A stretch of DNA of 43,710 bases from a virus: positions 1 through 43,710 of the IMG/VR virus record IMGVR_UViG_3300017756_003604. One strand, 5' to 3'. The position numbers and the translations under genes are program-made. Within the stretch, counting starts at the first letter, position 1, and every line of letters starts with the position of its first letter. The notes under the pieces were generated by a model that did not search any database, was not told the DNA's origin, and saw only the letters and a list, made by a program, of their open reading frames with translations. This document shows positions 25,362 through 32,083 of the stretch, in pieces.

Positions 25362-25544
25362 CTACCGGTCCTTGTTCTTCGCCCCGCCAACGTTCAGCGC
25401 CAGCACATCCAGAATCTTCCGGATCTTGCGCACCACGCCGTCGTCCTTTGGGGTCTTGGTCATAGAAGTGACCACGCCGGCAGCAAGTACCAGGTAAGCC
25501 AGCACCTGCAAAATGGCTTCTGCGTTCTCAATGATGAAATCCAT
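25362..25544 (-). CDS. Small membrane protein, probable holin
   Basis: A 60-residue protein with one predicted membrane helix (AILQVLAYLVLAAGVVTSM) flanked by an acidic N-terminus (MDFIIENAE) and a basic C-terminus (VRKIRKILDVLALNVGGAKNKDR). The ATG at 25544 has GGAGA upstream. Its size, single membrane helix, charged tail and place between endolysin and spanin genes fit a class III holin or pinholin, which would let endolysin reach the wall. The neighbouring 106-residue membrane protein is an alternative holin candidate. Confidence 0.6.
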   Translation of the reverse strand: MDFIIENAEAILQVLAYLVLAAGVVTSMTKTPKDDGVVRKIRKILDVLALNVGGAKNKDR

Positions 25545-25554
25545 GGGATGTCTC

Positions 25555-25875
25555 CTAGTCGATGCCGGGAATCTTCTTCTCCAGCGTGTCAATCCGCGAA
25601 TGAATCAACCGATCCCGCAGGGCCTGAGCCTCCACCTGGGACCGCGCTTCACTTTTCGTCTGGTACCGGTCAAACCGCTCATCCATCGCCGTGATCTGCC
25701 GTTCCAGCACCTCAAGACGGTTCAGCACCACGCCCATCGTCCCGCTCAGCTCCGTAATGGACTTACCCACCCACAAGATGGCCCCGAGGATCAGAGCGGC
25801 AATTACCGTCTGGCCGTGGCGCTCCCATGCGGAAAAACTGTCTTTACGGCTTTCAGAAGACATCCGTGGCTGCAT
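25555..25875 (-). CDS. Membrane protein with coiled coil, lysis cassette
   Basis: A 106-residue protein starting MQPRMSSESRK, with a membrane helix VIAALILGAILWVGKSITEL and then a long coiled coil (LNRLEVLERQITAMDERFDRY, DRLIHSRIDTLEKKI). An in-frame GTG two codons upstream is also possible. The N-in, C-out layout with a periplasmic coiled coil resembles i-spanins, so this protein rather than the next charged one might be the true inner-membrane spanin partner, or it may be a holin regulator. It follows the endolysin gene directly. Confidence 0.6.
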   Translation of the reverse strand: MQPRMSSESRKDSFSAWERHGQTVIAALILGAILWVGKSITELSGTMGVVLNRLEVLERQITAMDERFDRYQTKSEARSQVEAQALRDRLIHSRIDTLEKKIPGID

Positions 25876-25883
25876 CGTCACTC

Positions 25884-26375
25884 TCAGATCAGGGAAATGG
25901 CGAGGTCATAGCAGGCAATCAAACGGCGCATCCAGCCGCGCCCAAACCGCCCGAAAATCTTGTTCAGTTGTCCGTAGTGGTAAGCACGCTCCACCACCAC
26001 ACAGCGGGCCAGCTTGCCCGCGTCACAGTTATTGGCCGCTGCAATTGTCTTCGGGCCAATTAAACCATCCACCGTTACACCCAGGGCTTCCTGCAGGCAC
26101 TTCACCGCCCTGCTCTGCCCCTGGTTGATCGCGCCGTCAAACACCAGCACCGCAACAGCCGCTGGCAGGTCTGAGCAACGGCAACCCTGCCAGTAGTCCC
26201 GCAGGTAAATGGCCTTTGCCTGGTCCTGAGTCGGTCGCCCGTCCTGCCATGCTTCCGGATGATGCCGGCGAGAGATTCCGTAGATAGTCTCCCCGCCCGG
26301 ATCCTGCGGGTCGTTCACATAACCGCCCTCGAAGGCCAGCACATGATCCATGGCACGATCAAAAACGCCTTGCAT
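25884..26375 (-). CDS. Endolysin, glycoside hydrolase family 108
   Basis: A 163-residue muramidase. The GH108 signature is clear: DHVLAFEGGYVNDPQDPGGETIYGI with the catalytic glutamate in FEGGYV, followed by the helical domain QAKAIYLRDYWQGC, VLVFDGAINQG and a C-terminal peptidoglycan-binding repeat-like segment (LGVTVDGLIGPKTIAAA). The ATG at 26375 follows GGGGG. An in-frame extension upstream crosses two terminators and is rejected. It is the first gene after the Q-dependent late promoter. It has no signal peptide, so it needs a holin. Confidence 0.92.
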   Translation of the reverse strand: MQGVFDRAMDHVLAFEGGYVNDPQDPGGETIYGISRRHHPEAWQDGRPTQDQAKAIYLRDYWQGCRCSDLPAAVAVLVFDGAINQGQSRAVKCLQEALGVTVDGLIGPKTIAAANNCDAGKLARCVVVERAYHYGQLNKIFGRFGRGWMRRLIACYDLAISLI

Positions 26376-26393
26376 CGGACAGCCCCCGGAACG

Positions 26394-26416
26394 AAAAAAG
26401 CCCGCACAAGGCGGGC
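26394..26416 (-). terminator. Second tR'-type terminator before late genes
   Basis: On the minus strand GCCCGC-CTTGT-GCGGGC (26416 down to 26400) is followed by six T residues. It lies 19 bases before the endolysin start and about 115-140 bases from the late promoter. Such a terminator only makes sense if antitermination by Q allows late transcription. Confidence 0.88.
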
Positions 26417-26455
26417 AATCACAACGTGACAGACAGAAAACCAGAGCGAACTCAC

Positions 26456-26485
26456 AAAAAAACCCGGCCATCGCTGACCGGGTTT
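26456..26485 (-). terminator. First tR'-type terminator before late genes
   Basis: On the minus strand AAACCCGG and CCGGGTTT (26485-26478 and 26467-26460) form a hairpin with a ten-base loop, followed by a run of T residues (plus-strand A-run 26456-26462). It is about 50-75 bases downstream of the presumed late start and works in tandem with the hairpin at 26394-26416. Confidence 0.88.
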
Positions 26486-26537
26486 CTTCGGGCTCTTTTG
26501 GTGAACAGCCATACTTCTGCGACTGTACGGGATTTAG

Positions 26538-26564
26538 ACTATATCCGTGCATGCACGGAGTCAA
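26538..26564 (-). promoter_or_regulatory. Late promoter (pR'-like) with palindromic Q-binding candidate
   Basis: On the minus strand TTGACT (26564-26559) and TATAGT (26543-26538) form a sigma-70 promoter with a 15-base spacer. The spacer together with its flanks is a perfect 16-base palindrome, TCCGTGCATGCACGGA (26544-26559). In lambda, Q binds DNA between the -35 and -10 boxes of pR' and acts on a paused polymerase, then passes tR'. The same order is seen here: Q gene just upstream, promoter, two terminators, lysis genes. Q binding to the palindrome is inference. Confidence 0.75.
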
Positions 26565-26593
26565 TCCCATTTAGTATTTTTTAATTCGATTTA

Positions 26594-26914
26594 CTAAAAA
26601 GTCAGCCGCCCCGCTATCCAGGCCTCGGAACTGCGCAACATCACCCGCGCCTTCTCCCGGCTGATACCAAGCTCCGCCCCCATCATCGAGAAGTCCCAGC
26701 CCCGCACATAGTAATTCACCAGGGCCCGGCCCATGTCCGGTTCTGTCTGCTTCAGCTTGGCCACCGCCCGGTCCACCGCCAGGGCCTCATCATCCGGCAC
26801 CGTACAGCCACCACCCCCGGCCACCAGCTTCACCGCCGCATAGCCACTGGCAATGCCACCAGAGCGCACCCACTTGCCCCAGTCCTGCAATCTGATCTTT
26901 GTGTCTTCCAGCAT
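26594..26914 (-). CDS. Late-gene antitermination protein Q
   Basis: A 106-residue protein of the phage antitermination Q family: IRLQDWGKWVRSGGIASGY at the start, TVPDDEALAVDRAVAKLKQ, LVNYYVRGWDFSMMGAELG and ARVMLRSSEAWIAGRL. The last part resembles a sigma-like helix-turn-helix. The ATG at 26914 has GAGGGG upstream; a longer frame to 27040 lacks a good site and runs into the inverted repeat. Q binds at the late promoter and modifies RNA polymerase so that lysis and structural genes are transcribed. Confidence 0.85.
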   Translation of the reverse strand: MLEDTKIRLQDWGKWVRSGGIASGYAAVKLVAGGGGCTVPDDEALAVDRAVAKLKQTEPDMGRALVNYYVRGWDFSMMGAELGISREKARVMLRSSEAWIAGRLTF

Positions 26915-26996
26915 CGTGTTCCCCTCGGTTTTTGTAATGTTCAGCCCATGTACAGGGCAAAAGCCCAACGCAGAATAGAGCCAGCCCTTGCGGCAC

Positions 26997-27137
26997 AAGG
27001 GATGTACTAGGTCTACAGGGTGTGCGGGGTCATATCCCACACGCGAGAAAAAAATCTACTCTTTAAAAATTATTACGAAATAACGCGCACACGCGCGCGG
27101 CAAACCCTGCAGACCCTGTAGACCTAGTACATCCCTT
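26997..27137. repeat. 25-bp perfect inverted repeat flanking AT-rich DNA; candidate origin
   Basis: The arms at 26997-27021 and 27113-27137 are perfect complements over 25 bases (AAGGGATGTACTAGG... and ...CCTAGTACATCCCTT). The 91-base spacer holds an AT-rich run (about 27048-27083) and an alternating CG/CA tract (about 27083-27100). Overlapping the right arm are two tandem 9-mers, ACCCTGCAG and ACCCTGTAG (27104-27121). The 8-mer CTAGGTCT occurs a third time at 27161-27168, with GGTCTG/CAGACC as a further inverted pair (27164-27188). It lies beside the helicase genes in an otherwise empty 297-base gap (26915-27211). Repeats plus AT-rich DNA suggest an origin or a regulator-binding array. Confidence 0.6.
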
Positions 27138-27211
27138 CTCTCCCAAGGGCTCAGCGTATTCTAGGTCTGAGAAATGGGCCTGCAGACCCCGAACATTTCT
27201 GGCTGTCCTGG

Positions 27212-27664
27212 TCACGTGACGGCCTCCAGCTCTCGCAGAAACGCCGCTTCCTGCTCACCCAATTGGTCAGCCAAAGGACGGCCCTGTTCGTGGATCCACC
27301 CCGCCGGCTGAACCACCATCCTGGTTCGCTTATGTATTCCCAACCGGACCCACCGCCTGGACTTCTCCAGGTTATCGGGTAGCGATTTCAGCAGCATGGT
27401 TTCCGTCTGGATATACCCCTTTCGGCTTCTCGCCCACCACTCGTAAAGCCGATATAAGCTCATGGAGGTACAGGGCCGGACGGCTACCGGTAGCATCCCG
27501 CACGACCACTCCCTATAAAACAGATCGATGCCAGAAGGTTCAGCGACACCAACCGCCCTGATTGCATCCAGAAGATCCTCTTTACGGATGGCTAACCTGT
27601 CCGCCACGTCATCCGCACTCACACGCCGACCACCGTACTTAATCACCACATCTGTTCCGGCCAT
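27212..27664 (-). CDS. Stand-alone paralogue of the helicase C-terminal domain
   Basis: A 150-residue protein. Residues 49-110 (FYREW, then P-x-x-x-x-x-C-T-S-M-S-L-Y-R-L-Y-E-W-W, then T-E-T-M-L-L-K-S-L) align with the C-terminal domain of the neighbouring helicase at residues 436-495 (FYREW, P-C-L-T-R-D-L-Y-H-S-Y-Q-A-W, T-E-T-K-L). In such helicases this C-terminal region is a winged helix that binds DNA. Residues 10-40 look like a second small helix-turn-helix (VSADDVADRLAIRKEDLLDAI). The ATG has GGAGG upstream. It may bind the adjacent repeat region in replication (inference). No published family was recognised. Confidence 0.7.
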   Translation of the reverse strand: MAGTDVVIKYGGRRVSADDVADRLAIRKEDLLDAIRAVGVAEPSGIDLFYREWSCGMLPVAVRPCTSMSLYRLYEWWARSRKGYIQTETMLLKSLPDNLEKSRRWVRLGIHKRTRMVVQPAGWIHEQGRPLADQLGEQEAAFLRELEAVT

Positions 27665-27666
27665 AA

Positions 27667-29292
27667 TCAGTTATCCTCCGCTCTGGGGCCCGCCCGCATA
27701 CGGAATTCCGCCACGCAACGGCCAAGCCAATCCATTTCATTTTCGCCACTGGGAGCAGCACAGCCCTCCGGAATAAAGAAGGTACCCAGTTTCTGGCAAT
27801 GGCCTTCAATCCTGTAATGCTTGCGCACCTTGTACAAGCGGCTGGCGTAGATAGTGATGAGCTTGGTTTCCGTCAGCGCCCGGTTGCCGGTCTGCCGACA
27901 CCATGCCTGGTAGGAATGGTATAGATCGCGGGTCAGGCAGGGCGAGAAAGGCACGTCCGTTTCGTTGTGCATCCACTCCCGGTAAAACACCTCAAAGTTA
28001 GGCAACGAGAACTCCACCACCCGATCCCGGGCCCGGGTCTGCAATGGCTTGCTGTGGGGATTGAAATTGCCAAGGGGGTAATCCAGCAGGTACTGGTAGA
28101 AGGCCTCCGGCCCGCCGTTGTCCAGCTCCATGGACACCCGCATCTGCAGGTTCTCGTAAAGGGTATGCTTCGGCCACACCACCAGGAACCGCCGGTCAGA
28201 AGGCTCCAGGGGGAACGGCTGTATCTCGTTACTCAGAAACACCCCGTTCATGTGGTTGGCTTCCTCCCAGCCGGAAACGAACTTCCGCTCGATCCGCTGG
28301 GTAGGGCCGGTAATCATGTGCTTGATGGTGCCCATCTGGTTGTGCTTCTCAGTGCGGGACAGCACTTCCTCAAACACCGCATACAGCAGCCGGCTTCGCC
28401 AGTCCGTGTATTGTGACTCCAACTGGTGCTGCCCCAGCACACTGGCGTACTCACCATAAATGGCCGTCATCACCCGCCCGAAGAACAGGCTTTTACCACT
28501 GCCCTGAATATCCGAGTGGAACAGCAGCGCCGTGTCCAGCTTGGCCCCCACATGCTGCAGCGGGTAAGCCAGCCACCGCACCACCCAGTCATAGACTTCC
28601 TCGTCTTCATTGCACAAATGCCGCAGCAGGCTGATGATGCCCTCGCACTTGCCGTACCCGGTAGCCGTCGCGTCCGGGTCCGGCACCAGGGGAATGCCGG
28701 TAAAGGTGTTGATCTTCTGGCTGGGGTCCGCCTTCTGGGTAGGGTCAAACACAATGTCGTCCTGATGCCGCCACTCCCGGTTCGGGTGTTCCATCCAGCG
28801 GCTGAACTCATTGGGCTTCAGCGCCTTCAGCGCTTCCAGCGTCACGATATCCTGGTACTCACGATCCCACACGTTCTTGGTCGGGTAGATGTACACAAAC
28901 CGCTGCAGCATACCCACCAGCGGATCGCCCTTCTCCGGCTGTTTCTTCCAGCCGTTCACTTCCAGCCAGGTGACCGTACGCCGGTCTTCGTGGTTCAGCC
29001 ACTCATTGAACAGTTTGTTGCCCAGGGTGGCCTTCATGCCGGCCTGCTTGTGCACCTGGCGCTGGTGCCCGTCCCAGATCTTGGTTTCCCCATGGATCAG
29101 CGCATAGCGCTTGAGGGCCCCTTCCAGAGTCGGGACTTCCCCCGCACCCCCAGAATCAGAGGGGGCCGGGGGAGATTCCTCCTGTTCGTCGTCGTTACTC
29201 GCAGGCCCGGCCTCTATCGCTGCCATCACCTGCTTTCGCACCGCGTCTATGCCATGCGCCTTATGCAAATCGTTAAAATCAGTCAACGCCAT
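27667..29292 (-). CDS. Replicative SF3 helicase / primase-helicase, DUF5906 type
   Basis: A 541-residue protein. Residues about 225-375 are a superfamily 3 ATPase: Walker A SDIQGSGKSLFFG (residues 260-272), Walker B region RLLYAVFEEVL (about 302) and the motif C-like GVFLSNEIQPF (about 350). The C-terminal part from residue 430 is a winged-helix type domain. The first 120 residues are acidic and less conserved. The ATG at 29292 has GGAGGTGG upstream and overlaps the Toprim gene stop by 14 bases; a longer start at 29334 is rejected. It is expected to open the origin and act with the Toprim primase. Confidence 0.85.
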   Translation of the reverse strand: MALTDFNDLHKAHGIDAVRKQVMAAIEAGPASNDDEQEESPPAPSDSGGAGEVPTLEGALKRYALIHGETKIWDGHQRQVHKQAGMKATLGNKLFNEWLNHEDRRTVTWLEVNGWKKQPEKGDPLVGMLQRFVYIYPTKNVWDREYQDIVTLEALKALKPNEFSRWMEHPNREWRHQDDIVFDPTQKADPSQKINTFTGIPLVPDPDATATGYGKCEGIISLLRHLCNEDEEVYDWVVRWLAYPLQHVGAKLDTALLFHSDIQGSGKSLFFGRVMTAIYGEYASVLGQHQLESQYTDWRSRLLYAVFEEVLSRTEKHNQMGTIKHMITGPTQRIERKFVSGWEEANHMNGVFLSNEIQPFPLEPSDRRFLVVWPKHTLYENLQMRVSMELDNGGPEAFYQYLLDYPLGNFNPHSKPLQTRARDRVVEFSLPNFEVFYREWMHNETDVPFSPCLTRDLYHSYQAWCRQTGNRALTETKLITIYASRLYKVRKHYRIEGHCQKLGTFFIPEGCAAPSGENEMDWLGRCVAEFRMRAGPRAEDN

Positions 29293-30175
29293 CGGCCACC
29301 TCCGGAAACGTCGGAAGCACCCACACACCGCCAACGGCCTTCGCCGCCGCCTGGGCTTTTACCCGGCCCGGGTTGGTACCAATACGCTCTGCTGTCTCCG
29401 CATCATCATCACCGGCCACACAAATCAGCGCCTCCGGCATGAATGACCGCAGCACCCGGGCAACCGGCTCAAGGTTGCCGGAGTCAAACGCCACCGCCAC
29501 CGGCAGGCCCGTGGCCATGTGCACACTGGCACCGGTGGCGTAGCCTTCCACAACCACCACCGGGCACTCCTGTTCCGGTACCGCCGTCAGCCAGTGGAAA
29601 GACCCTTCCTTCGGGGTGCCGGTGAGAAACGTCTTTTCACCATCCGCCCGCACAAACTGCAGGCTCACCAGATCCAGCCCGAACAGCGCCGGGCCATCCA
29701 CAGCCACCGGCTTATACACCGGCACAACCACACTGCCCCGGCTGAACCGTAGGCCGAATGCACCAACACCCTTCTTGTCCAGGTACTCACTGGGGCCACT
29801 GTCCGGCAGGTTCGGCCAGATTCGCTGCGCCCTCTCCCGGCACTGGCGCGCCGCTGCCTCTGCTTCCTTGCGGGCCTTCTCCTGGGCTTCCTTGCGCTTG
29901 CGCTCATACTCCCGGCGGTCTTCCTCTGTGAGCGATCCCGCAGGCATACCAACCTTGCGCCGCTCGTCAGCCTTGTAGTTGCCAAAGGAACCAGCCAGCC
30001 CATACCCGCCTTTACTCAGACGGAATTCATGGACCACATACCAGCCGGATTTCTTCTTGCCCTTGTCGGGCCGGGGAAAGGTAACAGGCACCCGGACAAT
30101 CTTGCCGGATGTGTCGAGGTGGTCGACCAGTAGGCCGATCTCTCGCATCTGGGAAAGCACTGAATCAACGTCCAT
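29279..30175 (-). CDS. Toprim-domain primase-like protein
   Basis: A 298-residue protein. Residues about 1-150 hold a basic and helical region with a long charged helix (EEDRREYERKRKEAQEKARKEAEAA). Residues about 180-290 are a Toprim domain: CPVVVVEGYATGASVHMATG with the catalytic glutamate, VAFDSGNLEPVARVL and ICVAGDDDAETAERIG with the metal-binding D-x-D. This matches the phage and plasmid primase Toprim type seen beside DUF5906 helicases. The ATG at 30175 is preceded by a G-run; a TTG six codons upstream is rejected. It follows cro in the leftward operon. Confidence 0.85.
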   Translation of the reverse strand: MDVDSVLSQMREIGLLVDHLDTSGKIVRVPVTFPRPDKGKKKSGWYVVHEFRLSKGGYGLAGSFGNYKADERRKVGMPAGSLTEEDRREYERKRKEAQEKARKEAEAAARQCRERAQRIWPNLPDSGPSEYLDKKGVGAFGLRFSRGSVVVPVYKPVAVDGPALFGLDLVSLQFVRADGEKTFLTGTPKEGSFHWLTAVPEQECPVVVVEGYATGASVHMATGLPVAVAFDSGNLEPVARVLRSFMPEALICVAGDDDAETAERIGTNPGRVKAQAAAKAVGGVWVLPTFPEVADGVD

Positions 30176-30241
30176 AGCGCCCCCCGCAATCAAAAAACGG
30201 TGTCATGGAAAGAGCCCTCAATCCAGTAGGGAGGTGGTTAC

Positions 30242-30478
30242 TTATGCAACAGACTGCTCTGCCCCATCATCAGGGGCAGGACCGAACACATCAGGGCGCA
30301 TGTCATGGCGGGTAACAGCACCCTCAGAGGCACGTTCCAGCTCAATACAGTGTTCGGATGGAATTCGCTTCCAACAGTTCACAGCCGGGGGAGTAATGCC
30401 ACAGATCCGGGCGATTCCCCGCTTAGTCTTGATCTCGGGATGTGAAGTCAGCTTCTCGAAAATTTGGTCTAAGTGCAT
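30242..30478 (-). CDS. Cro-like regulator, YdaS-type HTH
   Basis: A 78-residue helix-turn-helix protein: HPEIKTKRGIARICGITPPAVNCWKR, then IPSEHCIELERASEGAVTRHDMRPDVFG. This is the YdaS/Cro pattern common in lambdoid phages, where the first leftward or rightward lytic gene makes Cro. It is divergent from the repressor gene with an 86-base operator region between. The start is about 30 bases after the presumed transcription start. It would repress repressor synthesis and favour lytic growth. Confidence 0.88.
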   Translation of the reverse strand: MHLDQIFEKLTSHPEIKTKRGIARICGITPPAVNCWKRIPSEHCIELERASEGAVTRHDMRPDVFGPAPDDGAEQSVA

Positions 30479-30494
30479 CGCTCAGGTCTCACGA

Positions 30495-30561
30495 ACTTAA
30501 TTTAATTAAGTCGAGCTTAACCCCGTTGCTGTGCATTGACAAGGTAAGAATTTAAGTTTGC
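30495..30561. promoter_or_regulatory. Operator region and leftward early promoter (OR-like)
   Basis: The minus strand has TTGTCA (30542-30537), a 17-base spacer and TAAGCT (30519-30514), a promoter for cro. Just downstream is a dyad ACTTAAT-TTA-ATTAAGT (30495-30511) and the -10 box itself sits in CGGGGTTAAGCT. A further half-site TTTAAGTTTGC is at 30551-30561. The same elements (CGGGGTTAAG, TTAAGTTTGC, CTTAAT/ATTAAG) recur at 31590-31643. Binding by the repressor and Cro is inferred. Confidence 0.72.
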
Positions 30562-30564
30562 ACC

Positions 30565-30981
30565 ATGGATAAACATGAAGCTTTTCTTAATCGCCTTAAC
30601 CAGGCCATCAAACACGGCGACGCAAAGCAGGTTCGCATAGCGGAATACTGTGATGTTTCCGAACAGGCCGTCGCCCGCTGGAAGAAAACCGGCCAGATCA
30701 CTGGACCCAACCTATTCAACCTGAGCGAAGTGACCGGTTACCGCTATGTCTGGCTAAAAACCGGTGACGGACCTGAACGATTTGTATCGCCGGCTGAGAA
30801 CCGCCGGGAATACATGGGTGAAGAAAAGACAAAGGTCTACTACGTTCGGGATGGCGATGTGGAATCCAACGAAGTCGAGCAACTGGTGGAAGCGATCCGC
30901 CGGGCCCATGCAAATAAAACACTCTCTGATCAATCGATATCCCATCTGACCAATTTCATCAGAACACTCAACAACCGATAG
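30565..30981 (+). CDS. Phage repressor, short HTH type (CI-like)
   Basis: A 138-residue protein. Residues about 5-60 form a helix-turn-helix: FLNRLNQAIKHGDAKQVRIAEYCDVSEQAVARWKKTGQI, followed by LFNLSEVTGYRYVWLKTGDGP, which is the conserved tail of CI-type HTH domains in phages. The C-terminal 65 residues (KVYYVRDGDVESNEVEQLVEAIRRA) are helical. There is no S24/LexA-type peptidase domain, so cleavage by the RecA pathway is not expected. No ribosome-binding site precedes the ATG, which may mean a leaderless message, as with lambda cI from PRM. It is followed 14 bases later by a WYL-domain gene. Confidence 0.82.
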   Translation: MDKHEAFLNRLNQAIKHGDAKQVRIAEYCDVSEQAVARWKKTGQITGPNLFNLSEVTGYRYVWLKTGDGPERFVSPAENRREYMGEEKTKVYYVRDGDVESNEVEQLVEAIRRAHANKTLSDQSISHLTNFIRTLNNR

Positions 30982-30995
30982 AACGGAGCATGCAC

Positions 30996-31565
30996 ATGGA
31001 TGTCGCAAACCGACTTAAACAAGCCATTGAAGACGGAGAGGTTCTCTCGATCAAGTACAATGGCGGATCGCAACCCGGCAGTGTCCGCCAGATTGCCCCC
31101 ATCCAGGTGAACGGCGACAAACTCCGGGCCAGGTGCTTTACCACAGGAAAGGCCAAACTTTTCAAAGTGGACAAAGTTGAACTGATGGACCATCAGGACG
31201 CTGGATCTTATGTGCCGCCCGAGCGGTTGGTGCAATACGAAACGCTTGAAGACTTTATCGCCCAGGAACTGGAGAAATTACACGAAGCTGGATGGAGCAG
31301 TGAGCACGAGCCTAACTCCCTTTCCATATTCAGACACTTCAAGAACGGCAAACGCCTGAAGACACCGTCCCTTTCCATTGAATACACAGAGGTAGATTAC
31401 CACCTCGTATACGGCGTTGATGGAGAATTCAAAAAAGAGTACTTCCATCGGGAAAGGCCATGGAGCGTTAGCAGTAATAAGGGAACGAAGACATACAAGC
31501 ATTTCGACAAGGCCGCCAATCAGTTCCTTTCCATAGTTAAAACCCTACCCAATCCCAAACCCTAA
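30996..31565 (+). CDS. WYL-domain-like protein next to the repressor
   Basis: A 189-residue protein. Residues about 5-70 match the WYL-type pattern: RLKQAIEDGEVLSIKYNGG, SVRQIAPIQVNGDKLRARC and KAKLFKVDKVELMDH (I-x-Y, R-x-I-x-P, L-x-A-x-C, F-x-V-D-x-V). WYL domains sense nucleic acids or nucleotides in many bacterial regulators. The rest (ETLEDFIAQELEKLHEAGW, FRHFKNGKRLKTPSLSIEYTEV) is unassigned. The ATG at 30996 has GGAG seven bases upstream and is preferred to one two codons earlier. It is probably co-expressed with the repressor and may control its activity. Confidence 0.7.
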   Translation: MDVANRLKQAIEDGEVLSIKYNGGSQPGSVRQIAPIQVNGDKLRARCFTTGKAKLFKVDKVELMDHQDAGSYVPPERLVQYETLEDFIAQELEKLHEAGWSSEHEPNSLSIFRHFKNGKRLKTPSLSIEYTEVDYHLVYGVDGEFKKEYFHRERPWSVSSNKGTKTYKHFDKAANQFLSIVKTLPNPKP

Positions 31566-31589
31566 TAAATTAAGTTTTTCTAAATCTCC

Positions 31590-31643
31590 TTGACTCGCGG
31601 CTGAAGCGGGGTTAAGTTTGCCTTAATCTCAATTAGATTAAGG
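31590..31643 (+). promoter_or_regulatory. Rightward early promoter and operators (OL-like)
   Basis: TTGACT (31590-31595), a 17-base spacer and TAAGTT (31613-31618) form a promoter for the plus-strand operon. The -10 box lies in GCGGGGTTAAGTTTGCC, which shares CGGGGTTAAG with the leftward promoter. Next comes a perfect dyad with 9-base arms CCTTAATCT and AGATTAAGG around CAATT (31621-31643). A further ATTAAGTTTT half-site lies at 31569-31578. The dyad overlaps the expected start, so it is a good repressor site. Confidence 0.75.
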
Positions 31644-31651
31644 TGGACTCA

Positions 31652-32083
31652 ATGGATACCTTCACCGCAACCGAATTCACAGCCCGCAACATCGGCAACA
31701 ACCTCACCCCGGCTGAGCTGGAAACGCTCGCCTGGATTGCCGAAGGCAAAGAAAACGCTGTCATCGGCCTGCTGCGCGGCCACGGTGAACCCGGCGCCAA
31801 AAAGCTGGTGTCCTCCATCCTCCACAAATTCGACTGCAACAGCCGCTGCCTGGCCATTGCCCGGGCATTCTCCCGCGGCTACCTGATTGCAGCCAAAGCC
31901 GGCAAGGCAGTTTGCGACAACCCCGGCAAAACACTTGCCGCCGCCCTGATCGTTTTCAGCGGCCTTACCGCCGGTACCGGCGATGGGCAGTCTTTCACCC
32001 GCACAGCCAGCAGCCGCAGCCAGAGCACCTACCGCGTGCGCTGGGAGCACGTACTGCCGGCCAACCACGGGAGTGCAGCCTGA
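31652..32083 (+). CDS. LuxR-like HTH protein with C-terminal membrane segment
   Basis: A 143-residue protein, first of the rightward operon. Residues about 18-80 follow the LuxR/GerE helix-turn-helix: NNLTPAELETLAWIAEGKENAVIGLL, KKLVSSILHKFDCNSRCLAIARAF. A hydrophobic stretch TLAAALIVFSGLTAGTG (about 100-118) suggests one membrane helix or a buried end. The last residues are rich in S and R. Regulators of this size without a sensor domain may act directly on phage or host promoters. The ATG has AAGGTGG upstream. Confidence 0.7.
   Translation: MDTFTATEFTARNIGNNLTPAELETLAWIAEGKENAVIGLLRGHGEPGAKKLVSSILHKFDCNSRCLAIARAFSRGYLIAAKAGKAVCDNPGKTLAAALIVFSGLTAGTGDGQSFTRTASSRSQSTYRVRWEHVLPANHGSAA

Noticed and set aside
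28426-29442. Plus-strand open frame of 338 codons opposite the helicase
   Set aside because: Antisense to the SF3 helicase whose Walker motifs are clear; no supporting start signal.
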